5,919 nucleotides of DNA, taken from NCBI GenBank assembly GCA_900557385.1, contig USSP01000119.1, forward strand, positions 1 through 5,919, in the 5' to 3' direction. A program made the position numbers and the translations under genes. This document shows, one piece after another, positions 1 through 5,719 of this stretch. This DNA is from an uncultured Lachnospiraceae bacterium (GTDB lineage: Bacteria; Bacillota; Clostridia; Lachnospirales; Lachnospiraceae). The notes beneath the pieces are model-generated. The model was not told the origin of the DNA, ran no database searches, and saw only the letters and a program-made list of their open reading frames with translations. Each line of letters begins with the position of its first letter. Position 1 is the stretch's first letter.

Positions 1-366
1 CTGATACTTTTCGTAGGTACAAAGAAGCAGGCTGGAGATTCTATCAAAGAAGAAGCACTGAGAGCTAATGCACATTATGTAAATGCAAGATGGCTCGGCG
101 GTATGATGACAAACTACAAGACGATCCAGCAGAGAATCAAGAGACTTGAGCAGCTCCACACAATGGAAGAGGACGGCACATTCGACCTTCTCCCTAAGAA
201 GGAAGTTGTTAAGCTGAAGCTTGAGATAGAAAAGCTTGAAAAGTTCATGGGCGGTATCAAGAACATGAAGAAGCTTCCAGGCGCACTTTTCGTTGTTGAC
301 CCAAGAAAGGAAAAGATCGCTGTAGCACGATGGGCGCATAGAGGAACACGAACACCAGCGCCATAA
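1..366 (+). CDS. rpsB: 30S ribosomal protein S2, internal fragment fused to unrelated tail
   Basis: The frame is open at base 1 and reads as ribosomal protein S2, a structural protein of the 30S subunit that binds near S1 and 16S rRNA. Recognisable S2 blocks in order are LFVGTKKQA, YVNARWLGGM, TNYKTIQQRI, EEDGTFDLLPKKEV, LEKLEKFMGGIKNMKKLP and ALFVVDPRKEKIAVA. These match roughly residues 66 to 175 of a family usually 230-260 aa long. Homology ends with the Ala codon at 325-327, where S2 proteins normally continue with Glu-Ala-x-x-L. Instead a 12-residue unrelated tail (RWAHRGTRTPAP) runs to TAA at 364-366, and that tail is antisense to the potC start. The real gene should continue for about 70 residues and usually be followed by tsf, which is absent. 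All five Arg codons before the join are AGA, as in highly expressed genes. Identity is certain; the 3' end is an artefact or a rearrangement. Confidence 0.93.
   Translation: MILFVGTKKQAGDSIKEEALRANAHYVNARWLGGMMTNYKTIQQRIKRLEQLHTMEEDGTFDLLPKKEVVKLKLEIEKLEKFMGGIKNMKKLPGALFVVDPRKEKIAVARWAHRGTRTPAP
323..330. other. Chimeric join between rpsB (+) and potC (-)
   Basis: S2 homology on the plus strand is good through base 327, and PotC homology on the minus strand is good down to about base 326 and possibly 323. The two genes therefore meet with a shared stretch of only about 2 to 5 bases and with no terminator or spacer. Each gene lacks its remaining coding sequence: rpsB its C-terminal third, potC about nine tenths of its length. 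This is what a short-overlap misassembly looks like. A real illegitimate recombination is possible but would break an essential ribosomal gene unless another copy exists. Confidence 0.85.
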
Positions 367-400
367 ACAGGCGGTCCAGAAAAGAATTGTTCTTCTTCAC
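326..400 (-). CDS. potC: Spermidine/putrescine ABC permease PotC, N-terminal fragment
   Basis: Reading leftward from a GTG at 400-398, 25 codons give a basic start (VKKNNSFLDRL) followed by the first membrane segment FMALVFVFLYAPIV. This is the typical N-terminus of PotC, the second inner-membrane permease of the polyamine importer. The GTG overlaps the potB stop codon by two bases (ATGTGA), a usual arrangement in potABCD operons that implies translational coupling. A full PotC is about 255-275 aa; here the homology stops at the join at about 323-330. Past it the frame reads unrelated antisense-rpsB residues to a TGA at 257-259. The fragment has no EAA loop, so it could not work as a permease as it stands. 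Recognition rests on the N-terminal pattern and on operon position, both strong. Confidence 0.8.
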
Positions 401-640
401 ATCATCACCGCCTGTTCTTCACCCTCGCCGAAGCGGTTCATGACCACCATGCAGATGACCACGATCACCATCATCACAAGGGAGATGGCCGCACCCAGAT
501 AGGGATTGTACGCGCCGCCCATATACTGCTGTTCGATGAGGTCGCCCAGCAGCATTTCCGTACCGCCGCCCAGCATTTTGCTGATGGCAAAGGTGGACAC
601 GGAGGGGACGAATACCATGGTGATGCCGCTTATAATGCCG
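397..640 (-). other. GC3-rich 3' part of potB (possible mosaic tract, continuing into potC)
   Basis: By hand count, of the 60 potB codons lying between 600 and 421 about 49 end in G or C (about 80%), and about 19 of 24 in the potC fragment do. In the 80 codons between 900 and 661 about 38 do (below 50%). The change falls somewhere around 600-660, just after the EAA loop. Leaving out ATG and TGG codons does not remove the difference. The protein reads through without any break, so this is a change in base composition, not a frameshift. It may mark recombination with a higher-GC relative or a second chimeric join. Confidence 0.6.
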
Positions 641-1233
641 GGAACGGATAAGGGAAGAATCACCTTCATAAAAGTATGGAATTCGTTAGCTCCCAAGTCC
701 TTTGCCGCGTTAATGACATTCGGGTCAATTTTGGAAAGAACATTATAAAGAGGCAATACCATAAAAGGCAGAAAGTTATAAACCATACCGAGAACGATGG
801 CATAGGGGGTATTGATGATATTCAGTGCCGGTAAATGCAGGAAGCCCAAAACACTGTTAATCACTCCTGTTTTTTCCAAAAGAGTCTGCCATGCCAGAGT
901 GCGAAGCAGAAAATTCATCCACATAGGCAGGATGAAAATGACGATGATAAAGCTGTGCTGGTTGACATGCAGCTTCGTCAGAATCATTGCCAGCGGGTAG
1001 GCAAGTAACAGACAGATCACGGTACTGATTAAGGAAAGCAGGAGAGAAAGCCCTAATGCTTTCCGGTGTTCCGGGGAAGCAATTGCCAGGATATTTGCCA
1101 GGGTGAAGGTCCCGGTCTTATCCGTCAGTCCATAATAAAAAACCATTCCAAGGGGAATCAGAATAAAAGCGATTGCCCAAAATAAATAGGGTGCAACCAG
1201 CCATTTACGATTAAATACTTTACTCATTGACAC
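397..1233 (-). CDS. potB: Spermidine/putrescine ABC transporter permease PotB
   Basis: Inner-membrane permease that pairs with PotC and is driven by PotA to import polyamines. The 278-residue protein, normal for the family, has six hydrophobic segments at about residues 13-35, 59-83, 94-113, 143-166, 196-217 and 247-267. The cytoplasmic EAA loop that docks on the ATPase is visible at 175-200: NAAKDLGANEF, then ILPLSVPG, with the conserved Gly181. Start choice: a GTG at 1233 sits six bases after GAGGAGG, while the in-frame ATG at 1227 sits twelve bases away, so GTG is preferred although ATG would lose only two residues. The start overlaps the potA end by 14 bases and the stop overlaps the potC GTG, indicating coupling. 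Codon use changes within the gene: roughly the last 70 codons are strongly G/C-ending while the earlier part is not. PotB rather than another MalF-like permease is supported by the neighbours. Confidence 0.93.
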   Translation of the reverse strand: MSMSKVFNRKWLVAPYLFWAIAFILIPLGMVFYYGLTDKTGTFTLANILAIASPEHRKALGLSLLLSLISTVICLLLAYPLAMILTKLHVNQHSFIIVIFILPMWMNFLLRTLAWQTLLEKTGVINSVLGFLHLPALNIINTPYAIVLGMVYNFLPFMVLPLYNVLSKIDPNVINAAKDLGANEFHTFMKVILPLSVPGIISGITMVFVPSVSTFAISKMLGGGTEMLLGDLIEQQYMGGAYNPYLGAAISLVMMVIVVICMVVMNRFGEGEEQAVMM

Positions 1234-2293
1234 CTACAGCCTCCTCATCCTCAGAAGCAGGCTTATTCATGATCTGGATGTTAAAAGGAGCTACCCGGAT
1301 ACCAACCTCTGTCCCGACAGGGAACATGGTGGTGGAGTGTACCAGCCATTCGAAACCATTTGCCTGTACTTCCATTTCATAGTGAACACCTTTAAAGATC
1401 AGGTGGGAAACTACACCGCGGATAATGCCCTGGTCTGGGGAGACAAGCTCCACATCTTCAGGACGAATTACCACATCCACCGGTTTGTTCTCACCAAAGC
1501 CGGTATCCACACAAGTAAAATCGGCACCAAGGATATTTACCAGCTTATCCCGAACCATAGTGGAACTGATAATATTAGAATCTCCGATGAAATCCGCAAC
1601 GAAAGCATTTTCTGGCTCGTTGTATATTTTTTCGGGAGAACCGATCTGCTGGATATAGCCCTGATTCATGACAACGATCGTATCGGACATGGTCAAGGCC
1701 TCTTCCTGGTCGTGGGTCACATAAATAAAGGTAATTCCCAGTTCGTTTTTCAGACGAATCAATTCATACTGCATGTCCTGGCGAAGCTTCAAATCCAGTG
1801 CTCCTAACGGCTCATCCAAAAGCAGAAGCTTCGGCTCATTTACGTTTCCACGGGCGATAGCCACACGCTGCTGCTGACCACCGGAAAGAGAATCGGGCAT
1901 ACGATTTTCAAAACCATCCAGATTCACCAGTTTCAGAGCATATTTAATTTTGTCGTTAATATAAGATTTCGTTTTGTTTTTTAACTTCAGACCAAAAGCA
2001 ATGTTTTCTGCAATGGTCATGTGGGTAAAAAGAGCATATTTCTGGAATACGGTATTTAATTGTCTTTTATAAGGAGGAAGATTTGTAATATCCTTCCCGA
2101 AAAAAAAAACAGTCCCCGTACCGGGTTTTTCAAAACCGCCAATGATGCGCAGTGTCGTTGTTTTACCGCATCCACTGGGACCTAAGATTGTTAAAAACTC
2201 ATTCTCACGGATATACAGATTCAGTTCATCCAACACCATCTGTCCGTCATAGGATTTGGAAATATTCTGTAAGTCGATTAACTTTTTCTCCAT
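1220..2293 (-). CDS. potA: Spermidine/putrescine ABC transporter ATP-binding protein PotA
   Basis: Cytoplasmic ATPase that powers polyamine uptake through PotB/PotC. The 357 residues match the family. Seen in order: Walker A GPSGCGKTT (38-46), Q-loop Gln84 in VFQKYALF, signature LSGGQQQR (136-143), Walker B LLLLDEP (156-162), D-loop GALD (164-167) and switch His194 in VTHDQEEA. A C-terminal TOBE-type regulatory domain covers about 235-345, including VVIRPEDVEL. The ATG at 2293 is preceded by GGAGGG with a nine-base spacer. It is the first gene of the leftward operon, with a strong promoter upstream. Two oddities: a run of ten T on the coding strand (2109-2100) encoding the VFFFG stretch near residue 62, and RGNVNEP after the signature where the family usually has R-A-(L/I)-V-N-x-P. 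Neither removes a catalytic residue. It could in principle serve another CUT1-type importer, but the PotB/PotC neighbours and NLPPYKRQLNTVFQ are typical of PotA. Confidence 0.95.
   Translation of the reverse strand: MEKKLIDLQNISKSYDGQMVLDELNLYIRENEFLTILGPSGCGKTTTLRIIGGFEKPGTGTVFFFGKDITNLPPYKRQLNTVFQKYALFTHMTIAENIAFGLKLKNKTKSYINDKIKYALKLVNLDGFENRMPDSLSGGQQQRVAIARGNVNEPKLLLLDEPLGALDLKLRQDMQYELIRLKNELGITFIYVTHDQEEALTMSDTIVVMNQGYIQQIGSPEKIYNEPENAFVADFIGDSNIISSTMVRDKLVNILGADFTCVDTGFGENKPVDVVIRPEDVELVSPDQGIIRGVVSHLIFKGVHYEMEVQANGFEWLVHSTTMFPVGTEVGIRVAPFNIQIMNKPASEDEEAVGVNE
2100..2109. repeat. A10/T10 homopolymer inside potA
   Basis: Ten consecutive A on the plus strand (T10 on the coding strand) encode part of Val-Phe-Phe-Phe at residues 62-65 of PotA. 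The present length keeps the frame: the distance from Walker A to the Q-loop region is normal. Runs this long are prone to replication or transcription slippage and to sequencing indels. Confidence 0.9.
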
Positions 2294-2302
2294 TGAGTAA
2301 AA

Positions 2303-2308
2303 CCCTCC
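2303..2308 (-). promoter_or_regulatory. potA ribosome binding site
   Basis: GGAGGG on the minus strand lies nine bases before the potA ATG at 2293-2291, which supports this start. Confidence 0.75.
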
Positions 2309-2316
2309 AACCTTCC

Positions 2317-2347
2317 GTAAACTAAACGATTTTATTATACTGTAAAC
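2317..2347. repeat. GTAAAC direct repeat flanking potA -10 box, candidate operator
   Basis: GTAAAC occurs at 2317-2322 and 2342-2347, with a further TAAAC at 2323-2327. The copies are 25 bases apart and bracket the potA -10 box and probable transcription start. The position suits a repressor site, but six-base repeats in AT-rich DNA arise by chance and I recognise no known regulator motif. Confidence 0.25.
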
Positions 2348-2361
2348 CGGCGATAAGTCAA
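2334..2361 (-). promoter_or_regulatory. SigA-type promoter for potABC
   Basis: On the minus strand TTGACT (2361-2356), a 16-base spacer and a perfect TATAAT (2339-2334) lie upstream of potA. The expected start is about 2327, giving a leader of roughly 34 bases that contains the ribosome site. Both boxes are near consensus, so basal transcription should be strong unless repressed. Confidence 0.78.
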
Positions 2362-2392
2362 TGTATTTCCTTAATGAAAAAAGAAAAAATGA

Positions 2393-2421
2393 TTAACAAA
2401 AGTAAGATGTTATGTTACTAT
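2393..2421 (+). promoter_or_regulatory. SigA-type promoter for lactonase-aroC-vanY-tgt
   Basis: TTAACA (2393-2398), a 17-base spacer and TACTAT (2416-2421) precede the lactonase gene by about 36 bases. Spacing is ideal and each box differs from consensus at one or two positions. An overlapping TATGAT at 2419-2424 would need a 20-base spacer and is less likely. Confidence 0.6.
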
Positions 2422-2442
2422 GATGAATAAGACTGGAGAACT

Positions 2443-2448
2443 AGGAGG
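2443..2448 (+). promoter_or_regulatory. Lactonase gene ribosome binding site
   Basis: A perfect AGGAGG lies nine bases before the ATG at 2458 and fixes that start. Confidence 0.85.
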
Positions 2449-2457
2449 TTTTACGAT

Positions 2458-3507
2458 ATGAGTAAGTACGTTGCATATGTTTCTACATATACTATGGGAG
2501 ATAACCATGGTATTAAAATATATGATGTGGACATGGAAAACGGGCGCTTTCTTCCCAAAGGAGAGGTGGAGATTACCAATGCTTCTTACATCTCAGTATC
2601 CCATGATAAAAAACATTTGTATGCAATTACGGATTTCGGTGTGGAAGCGTATACGGTCTTGCATGATGGCAGTCTGGAAAAAATGAACTGGGCTCCCATT
2701 AACGGAATGCGTGGCTGCTATCTTTCCACAGATTATAAAGAGGAATTTTTGTTTGTTGCCGGGTATCATGATGGCAAGATTACCGTACTTCGTTTAAATA
2801 AAGATGGTTCGGTTGGTGAGATTACGGATGAAATTTATCTGAAAGGTCTTGGCAGTGTGGCTGAGCGGAATTTCCGTCCCCATGTAAACTGTGTCAAGAT
2901 GTCCAGAGATAATAAATATCTCCTGGCTGCCGATATCGGAATGGATCAGGTCAATGTGTACCGCTTAGATCATAACAGTGGTAAGTTACGACTGGTGGAT
3001 GTCATTCACAGTGAGATTGAGTCTGCACCGAGACATTTGAAATTTTCGGAAAGCGGACGGTATCTGTATGTAGTACATGAGATTAAAAATTATATCGATG
3101 TATACCGTTATGAAGAAATCAATGGAAATCCTGAGTTTGAAAAAATCCAGACGATCTCTACCTTAAACGAAAAATTCACTGCCAATTCTGCCGCCAGTGC
3201 ATTGAATTTCTCCGAGGACATGGAGTATATGATCAGCTCCAATGCAGGGGATAACAGTGTGATTCTGTACAAGAGAGATCGAGATACCGGACTTCTGACC
3301 AAGGTATTCTGTCTGCCGATCAGCGGAGAATACCCGAAGGAAGCGGCGATTTTCCCGGATGACAGACATCTGGTATCCTTAAATAATGAGAGTGATACCA
3401 TGACCTTTTTTACCATTAATATGGAAAAGAAAATCATTGTAATGAACGGTAAGGAAATTCCGATTCACAAACCGAACTGTGTCATTTTTTATCGTTTACC
3501 GGAATAA
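2458..3507 (+). CDS. 6-phosphogluconolactonase-like lactonase family beta-propeller protein
   Basis: A 349-residue cytoplasmic protein of the lactonase/YbhE (COG2706) type, a seven-bladed beta-propeller. The best-known member, E. coli Pgl, hydrolyses 6-phosphoglucono-1,5-lactone to 6-phosphogluconate in the oxidative pentose phosphate pathway. Repeated blade strands of the form S-x-D-x-(K/R)-x-L-x-x-x-x are visible at about 48-57 (SHDKKHLYAI), 149-158 (SRDNKYLLAA), 197-206 (SESGRYLYVV), 252-260 (SEDMEYMIS) and 299-308. Family hallmarks are RPHVN (140-144), APRHLKF (190-196) and the final blade YPKEAAIFPDDR followed by NNESDTM. There is no signal peptide. It is first in a rightward run of closely spaced genes, 19 bases before aroC. 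Fold and family are clear; the exact lactone is not, since many homologues have untested substrates, so no gene symbol is given. Link to aroC through erythrose-4-phosphate supply is only a guess. Confidence 0.85.
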   Translation: MSKYVAYVSTYTMGDNHGIKIYDVDMENGRFLPKGEVEITNASYISVSHDKKHLYAITDFGVEAYTVLHDGSLEKMNWAPINGMRGCYLSTDYKEEFLFVAGYHDGKITVLRLNKDGSVGEITDEIYLKGLGSVAERNFRPHVNCVKMSRDNKYLLAADIGMDQVNVYRLDHNSGKLRLVDVIHSEIESAPRHLKFSESGRYLYVVHEIKNYIDVYRYEEINGNPEFEKIQTISTLNEKFTANSAASALNFSEDMEYMISSNAGDNSVILYKRDRDTGLLTKVFCLPISGEYPKEAAIFPDDRHLVSLNNESDTMTFFTINMEKKIIVMNGKEIPIHKPNCVIFYRLPE

Positions 3508-3526
3508 ACAAGAAAGAGAGAACCAC

Positions 3527-4627
3527 ATGGCTGGATCAAATTACGGAAATTTATTTCGCATTTCTACCTGGGGAGAATCCCATGGGAAAGCATTAGGGGT
3601 TGTGGTAGATGGGTGCCCGGCAGGACTCCCATTGGAAGAAAAGGATATTCAGAAATACCTGGACAGGCGTAAACCCGGACAGACTAAAATTTCCACTCCC
3701 CGCAAAGAGGCGGATCAGGTAGAAATCCTTTCCGGTGTTTTTGAGGGAAAGACAACAGGAACTCCTATCTCCATGATGGTGCCCAATACCTCCCAGCAAT
3801 CCAGAGATTACAGTGAGATTGCATCCTATTATCGTCCGGGGCATGCGGATTATACGTTTGACCAGAAATACGGTTTCCGGGATTATCGTGGGGGAGGAAG
3901 ATCATCAGGTCGTGAAACCATTGGCAGAGTCGCTGCAGGGGCGATCGCTGCTAAGATTTTAGCAACCCTGGGTGTTGAAGTAATGGCCTACACAAAAGCA
4001 ATCGGCAATATAGAGATGGATCCGTCCCGATTTGACCCACAGGCAATTCAGGAGACGCCTACGGCAATGCCGGACAGGGAGGCATCTGCCAGGGCAGAAA
4101 GCTTTCTTGCACAGTGTATGGAAAACAAGGACTCCGCAGGTGGCGTGATTGAATGTCAGATCAAGGGACTTCCGGCAGGAATCGGTGATCCGGTATTTGA
4201 AAAACTGGATGCAAATCTTGCCAAGGCAGTCATGTCCATTGGAGCCGTGAAGGCTTTCGAGATAGGGGATGGAATACAGGCAGCCGGAGCAACCGGTTCC
4301 CAGAATAATGACGCTTTTCGAATGGATGGTACTGCAGTAATAAAAAAGACTAACCATGCCGGTGGCGTTTTGGGTGGAATCAGCGATGGAAATACGGTAG
4401 TATTCCGGGCTTATGTAAAACCGACGCCCTCTATTTTCCAGAAACAGGAGACCGTGAACCGCAGCGGAGAAGAGATCGAAATCCAAATCAAGGGAAGACA
4501 TGATCCGGTTATTGTTCCACGGGCGGTGGTTGTGGTAGAGTCTATGGCAGAATTGACTGTACTGGATGCCATGATGGCTAATTTAAGTGCGCGGATGGAT
4601 TATCTGGAATCTTTTTATAAGAGATAA
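3527..4627 (+). CDS. aroC: Chorismate synthase
   Basis: Catalyses the last shikimate-pathway step, converting 5-enolpyruvylshikimate-3-phosphate to chorismate with reduced FMN, in the cytoplasm as a tetramer. The 366-residue length is normal. All family signatures are present: GESHGKALGVVVDGCP (16-31) with catalytic-site His19, RPGHAD (103-108) with the second conserved His106, GRSSGRETIGRVAAG (124-138), GSQNNDAF (257-264), NHAGGVLGGISDG (276-288), KPTPSI (298-303) and RHDPVIVPRAVVVVESM (324-340). A longer frame opens at ATG 3479, but the extra 16 residues lie inside the lactonase gene and are unlike AroC, whereas M-A-G-S-x-Y/F-G-x-L-F is the usual N-terminus. The ATG at 3527 has a weak purine-rich site (AAAGAGAG) six bases upstream, so coupling to the preceding gene may matter. 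The next gene begins 18 bases after the stop. Confidence 0.97.
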   Translation: MAGSNYGNLFRISTWGESHGKALGVVVDGCPAGLPLEEKDIQKYLDRRKPGQTKISTPRKEADQVEILSGVFEGKTTGTPISMMVPNTSQQSRDYSEIASYYRPGHADYTFDQKYGFRDYRGGGRSSGRETIGRVAAGAIAAKILATLGVEVMAYTKAIGNIEMDPSRFDPQAIQETPTAMPDREASARAESFLAQCMENKDSAGGVIECQIKGLPAGIGDPVFEKLDANLAKAVMSIGAVKAFEIGDGIQAAGATGSQNNDAFRMDGTAVIKKTNHAGGVLGGISDGNTVVFRAYVKPTPSIFQKQETVNRSGEEIEIQIKGRHDPVIVPRAVVVVESMAELTVLDAMMANLSARMDYLESFYKR

Positions 4628-4645
4628 CTATAAACCAAGGATGAA

Positions 4646-5716
4646 ATGATGAATCGTACTTTTAAGGAAAGGGTCGCGGCGAGATTTGCCAGACTTGTAA
4701 AAAAACAGAAGTGGGCATTGCCTTTTTGTTATGTGGCAATGGCAGTTATTTTTGCTTGTTATGACATAGGCTGTTATTTCGGAAACAATTGTAAACGTTA
4801 TATCAGTGTCCTTGCTGTAGCGGTTGCTTTTGTTTCTACCAGTTCTTTTGCTTCCCCCACGCTTTTAAATTATGGCGAAGCAGGCAGTCTGGCTCAGAAT
4901 ATGGATCCTTTGCCGGAGGGAGAAGAATCCGACATTGCTTTTGCCACCGATCATGAGAGTTCATTTGCGGAAAAGCAGGAGCAGGATGTGGAGATCCTGG
5001 AGGACGAGGATGTCCTGGACGGATATGATAATGCAGCATTGGAACGTATGGATCTGGCAGACACCTATTCTTTGGAGGATATCCTTGCGGAGGGCAGCTC
5101 CTATACGGCGATGACAGCTTCTGCCGAATCTGCGGAAGAGCCGGTTTTTGATAAAAACGACTGGAAACTTCTCTTAGTCAACAAACAGCATCCCATTCCG
5201 GATGGATATACCTTTACATTAGGAAAAATTACAGGAAATATGCAATGTGACGAACGGATTATTCCGGAACTTTTGGCGATGCTGCAAGCAGCGAAGGCAG
5301 ACGGAGTGAATCTTGTTATTTGTTCGCCTTACCGGGATCTGAGTCGTCAGGAGATACTGTTTAACCGTAAAATTGACGCTTATATGTCGAAAGGCATGTC
5401 CTATATGGAAGCCTATAAGACAGCATCCCAGGCAGTAACAGTACCCGGTGCAAGTGAACACCAGATCGGGCTGGCGTTAGATATTGTATGTGATACCTAT
5501 TACTCTTTAAATGAAGGCTTTGGTGATACAGAGGCAGGAAAATGGCTGGCTGCCCATAGCTGCGAATACGGCTTTATCCTGCGTTATCCACTTGGAAAAG
5601 AATATATTACCAGTATCGAGTATGAGCCATGGCATTTCCGGTATGTGGGAAAAGAGGCTGCCACGGAGATTACGGAGAAGGGTATTACATTAGAAGAATT
5701 CATAGAAGGACTATAA
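4646..5716 (+). CDS. Membrane-anchored D-alanyl-D-alanine carboxypeptidase, VanY/M15B family
   Basis: Zinc peptidase that removes the terminal D-Ala from peptidoglycan stem peptides outside the membrane. The catalytic domain occupies about 171-356. SEHQIGLALD (270-279) supplies zinc ligands His272 and Asp279, and EPWHFRYVG (327-335) supplies the base Glu327 and third ligand His330. CSPYRDLSRQ (226-235) is the typical preceding block. The N-terminal half is less usual: a basic start, a hydrophobic stretch at about 23-45 containing several Cys, a second at 52-70 ending SSFAS that could be a signal anchor or cleavable signal, then a very acidic low-complexity linker (about 88-170). Length is 356 aa, longer than the 200-270 aa of simple family members. 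Starts at 4646 and 4649 are both possible; AAGGA at 4637-4641 is four or seven bases away, so 4649 may be the real one. It is tucked between aroC and tgt. Nothing nearby (vanHAX, vanRS) points to glycopeptide resistance, so general wall remodelling is likelier. Confidence 0.88.
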   Translation: MMNRTFKERVAARFARLVKKQKWALPFCYVAMAVIFACYDIGCYFGNNCKRYISVLAVAVAFVSTSSFASPTLLNYGEAGSLAQNMDPLPEGEESDIAFATDHESSFAEKQEQDVEILEDEDVLDGYDNAALERMDLADTYSLEDILAEGSSYTAMTASAESAEEPVFDKNDWKLLLVNKQHPIPDGYTFTLGKITGNMQCDERIIPELLAMLQAAKADGVNLVICSPYRDLSRQEILFNRKIDAYMSKGMSYMEAYKTASQAVTVPGASEHQIGLALDIVCDTYYSLNEGFGDTEAGKWLAAHSCEYGFILRYPLGKEYITSIEYEPWHFRYVGKEAATEITEKGITLEEFIEGL

Positions 5717-5719
5717 AAT

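Larger units (their letters stand above)
2294..2457. promoter_or_regulatory. Divergent intergenic region between potA and lactonase gene
   Basis: This 164-base AT-rich stretch separates the two oppositely directed operons. It holds the potA ribosome site (2303-2308), the potA promoter (2334-2361), the lactonase promoter (2393-2421) and its ribosome site (2443-2448). The two -35 boxes are about 31 bases apart, so a regulator bound between them could affect both. I see no convincing hairpin, terminator or riboswitch. Both predicted leaders are short (about 30 bases), which argues against a leader attenuator. Confidence 0.7.

Noticed and set aside
328..366. 12-residue tail on S2 as a novel C-terminus
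   Set aside because: The bases are the reverse complement of the potC start, so the tail is a by-product of the join rather than an evolved extension.
1337..1807. 156-codon plus-strand open frame opposite potA
   Set aside because: It lies fully antisense to a clear ABC ATPase with all motifs intact, and has no recognisable domain or ribosome site.
2374..2430. 18-codon Lys-rich open frame upstream of the lactonase gene, possible leader peptide
   Set aside because: No ribosome site before it, and it overlaps the predicted -35 and -10 boxes, so it would lie mostly upstream of the transcript start.
3479..3526. Longer aroC start at ATG 3479 adding 16 residues
   Set aside because: The extension lies inside the lactonase coding sequence, has no ribosome site and is unlike AroC N-termini; the ATG at 3527 begins the typical M-A-G-S motif.
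3959..4501. 180-codon minus-strand open frame opposite aroC
   Set aside because: Antisense shadow of a highly conserved gene, with no family resemblance and no promoter or ribosome site.
4646..5716. Glycopeptide-resistance vanY
   Set aside because: The family motif is shared by many housekeeping carboxypeptidases, and no vanHAX, vanRS or mobile element is present in the window.
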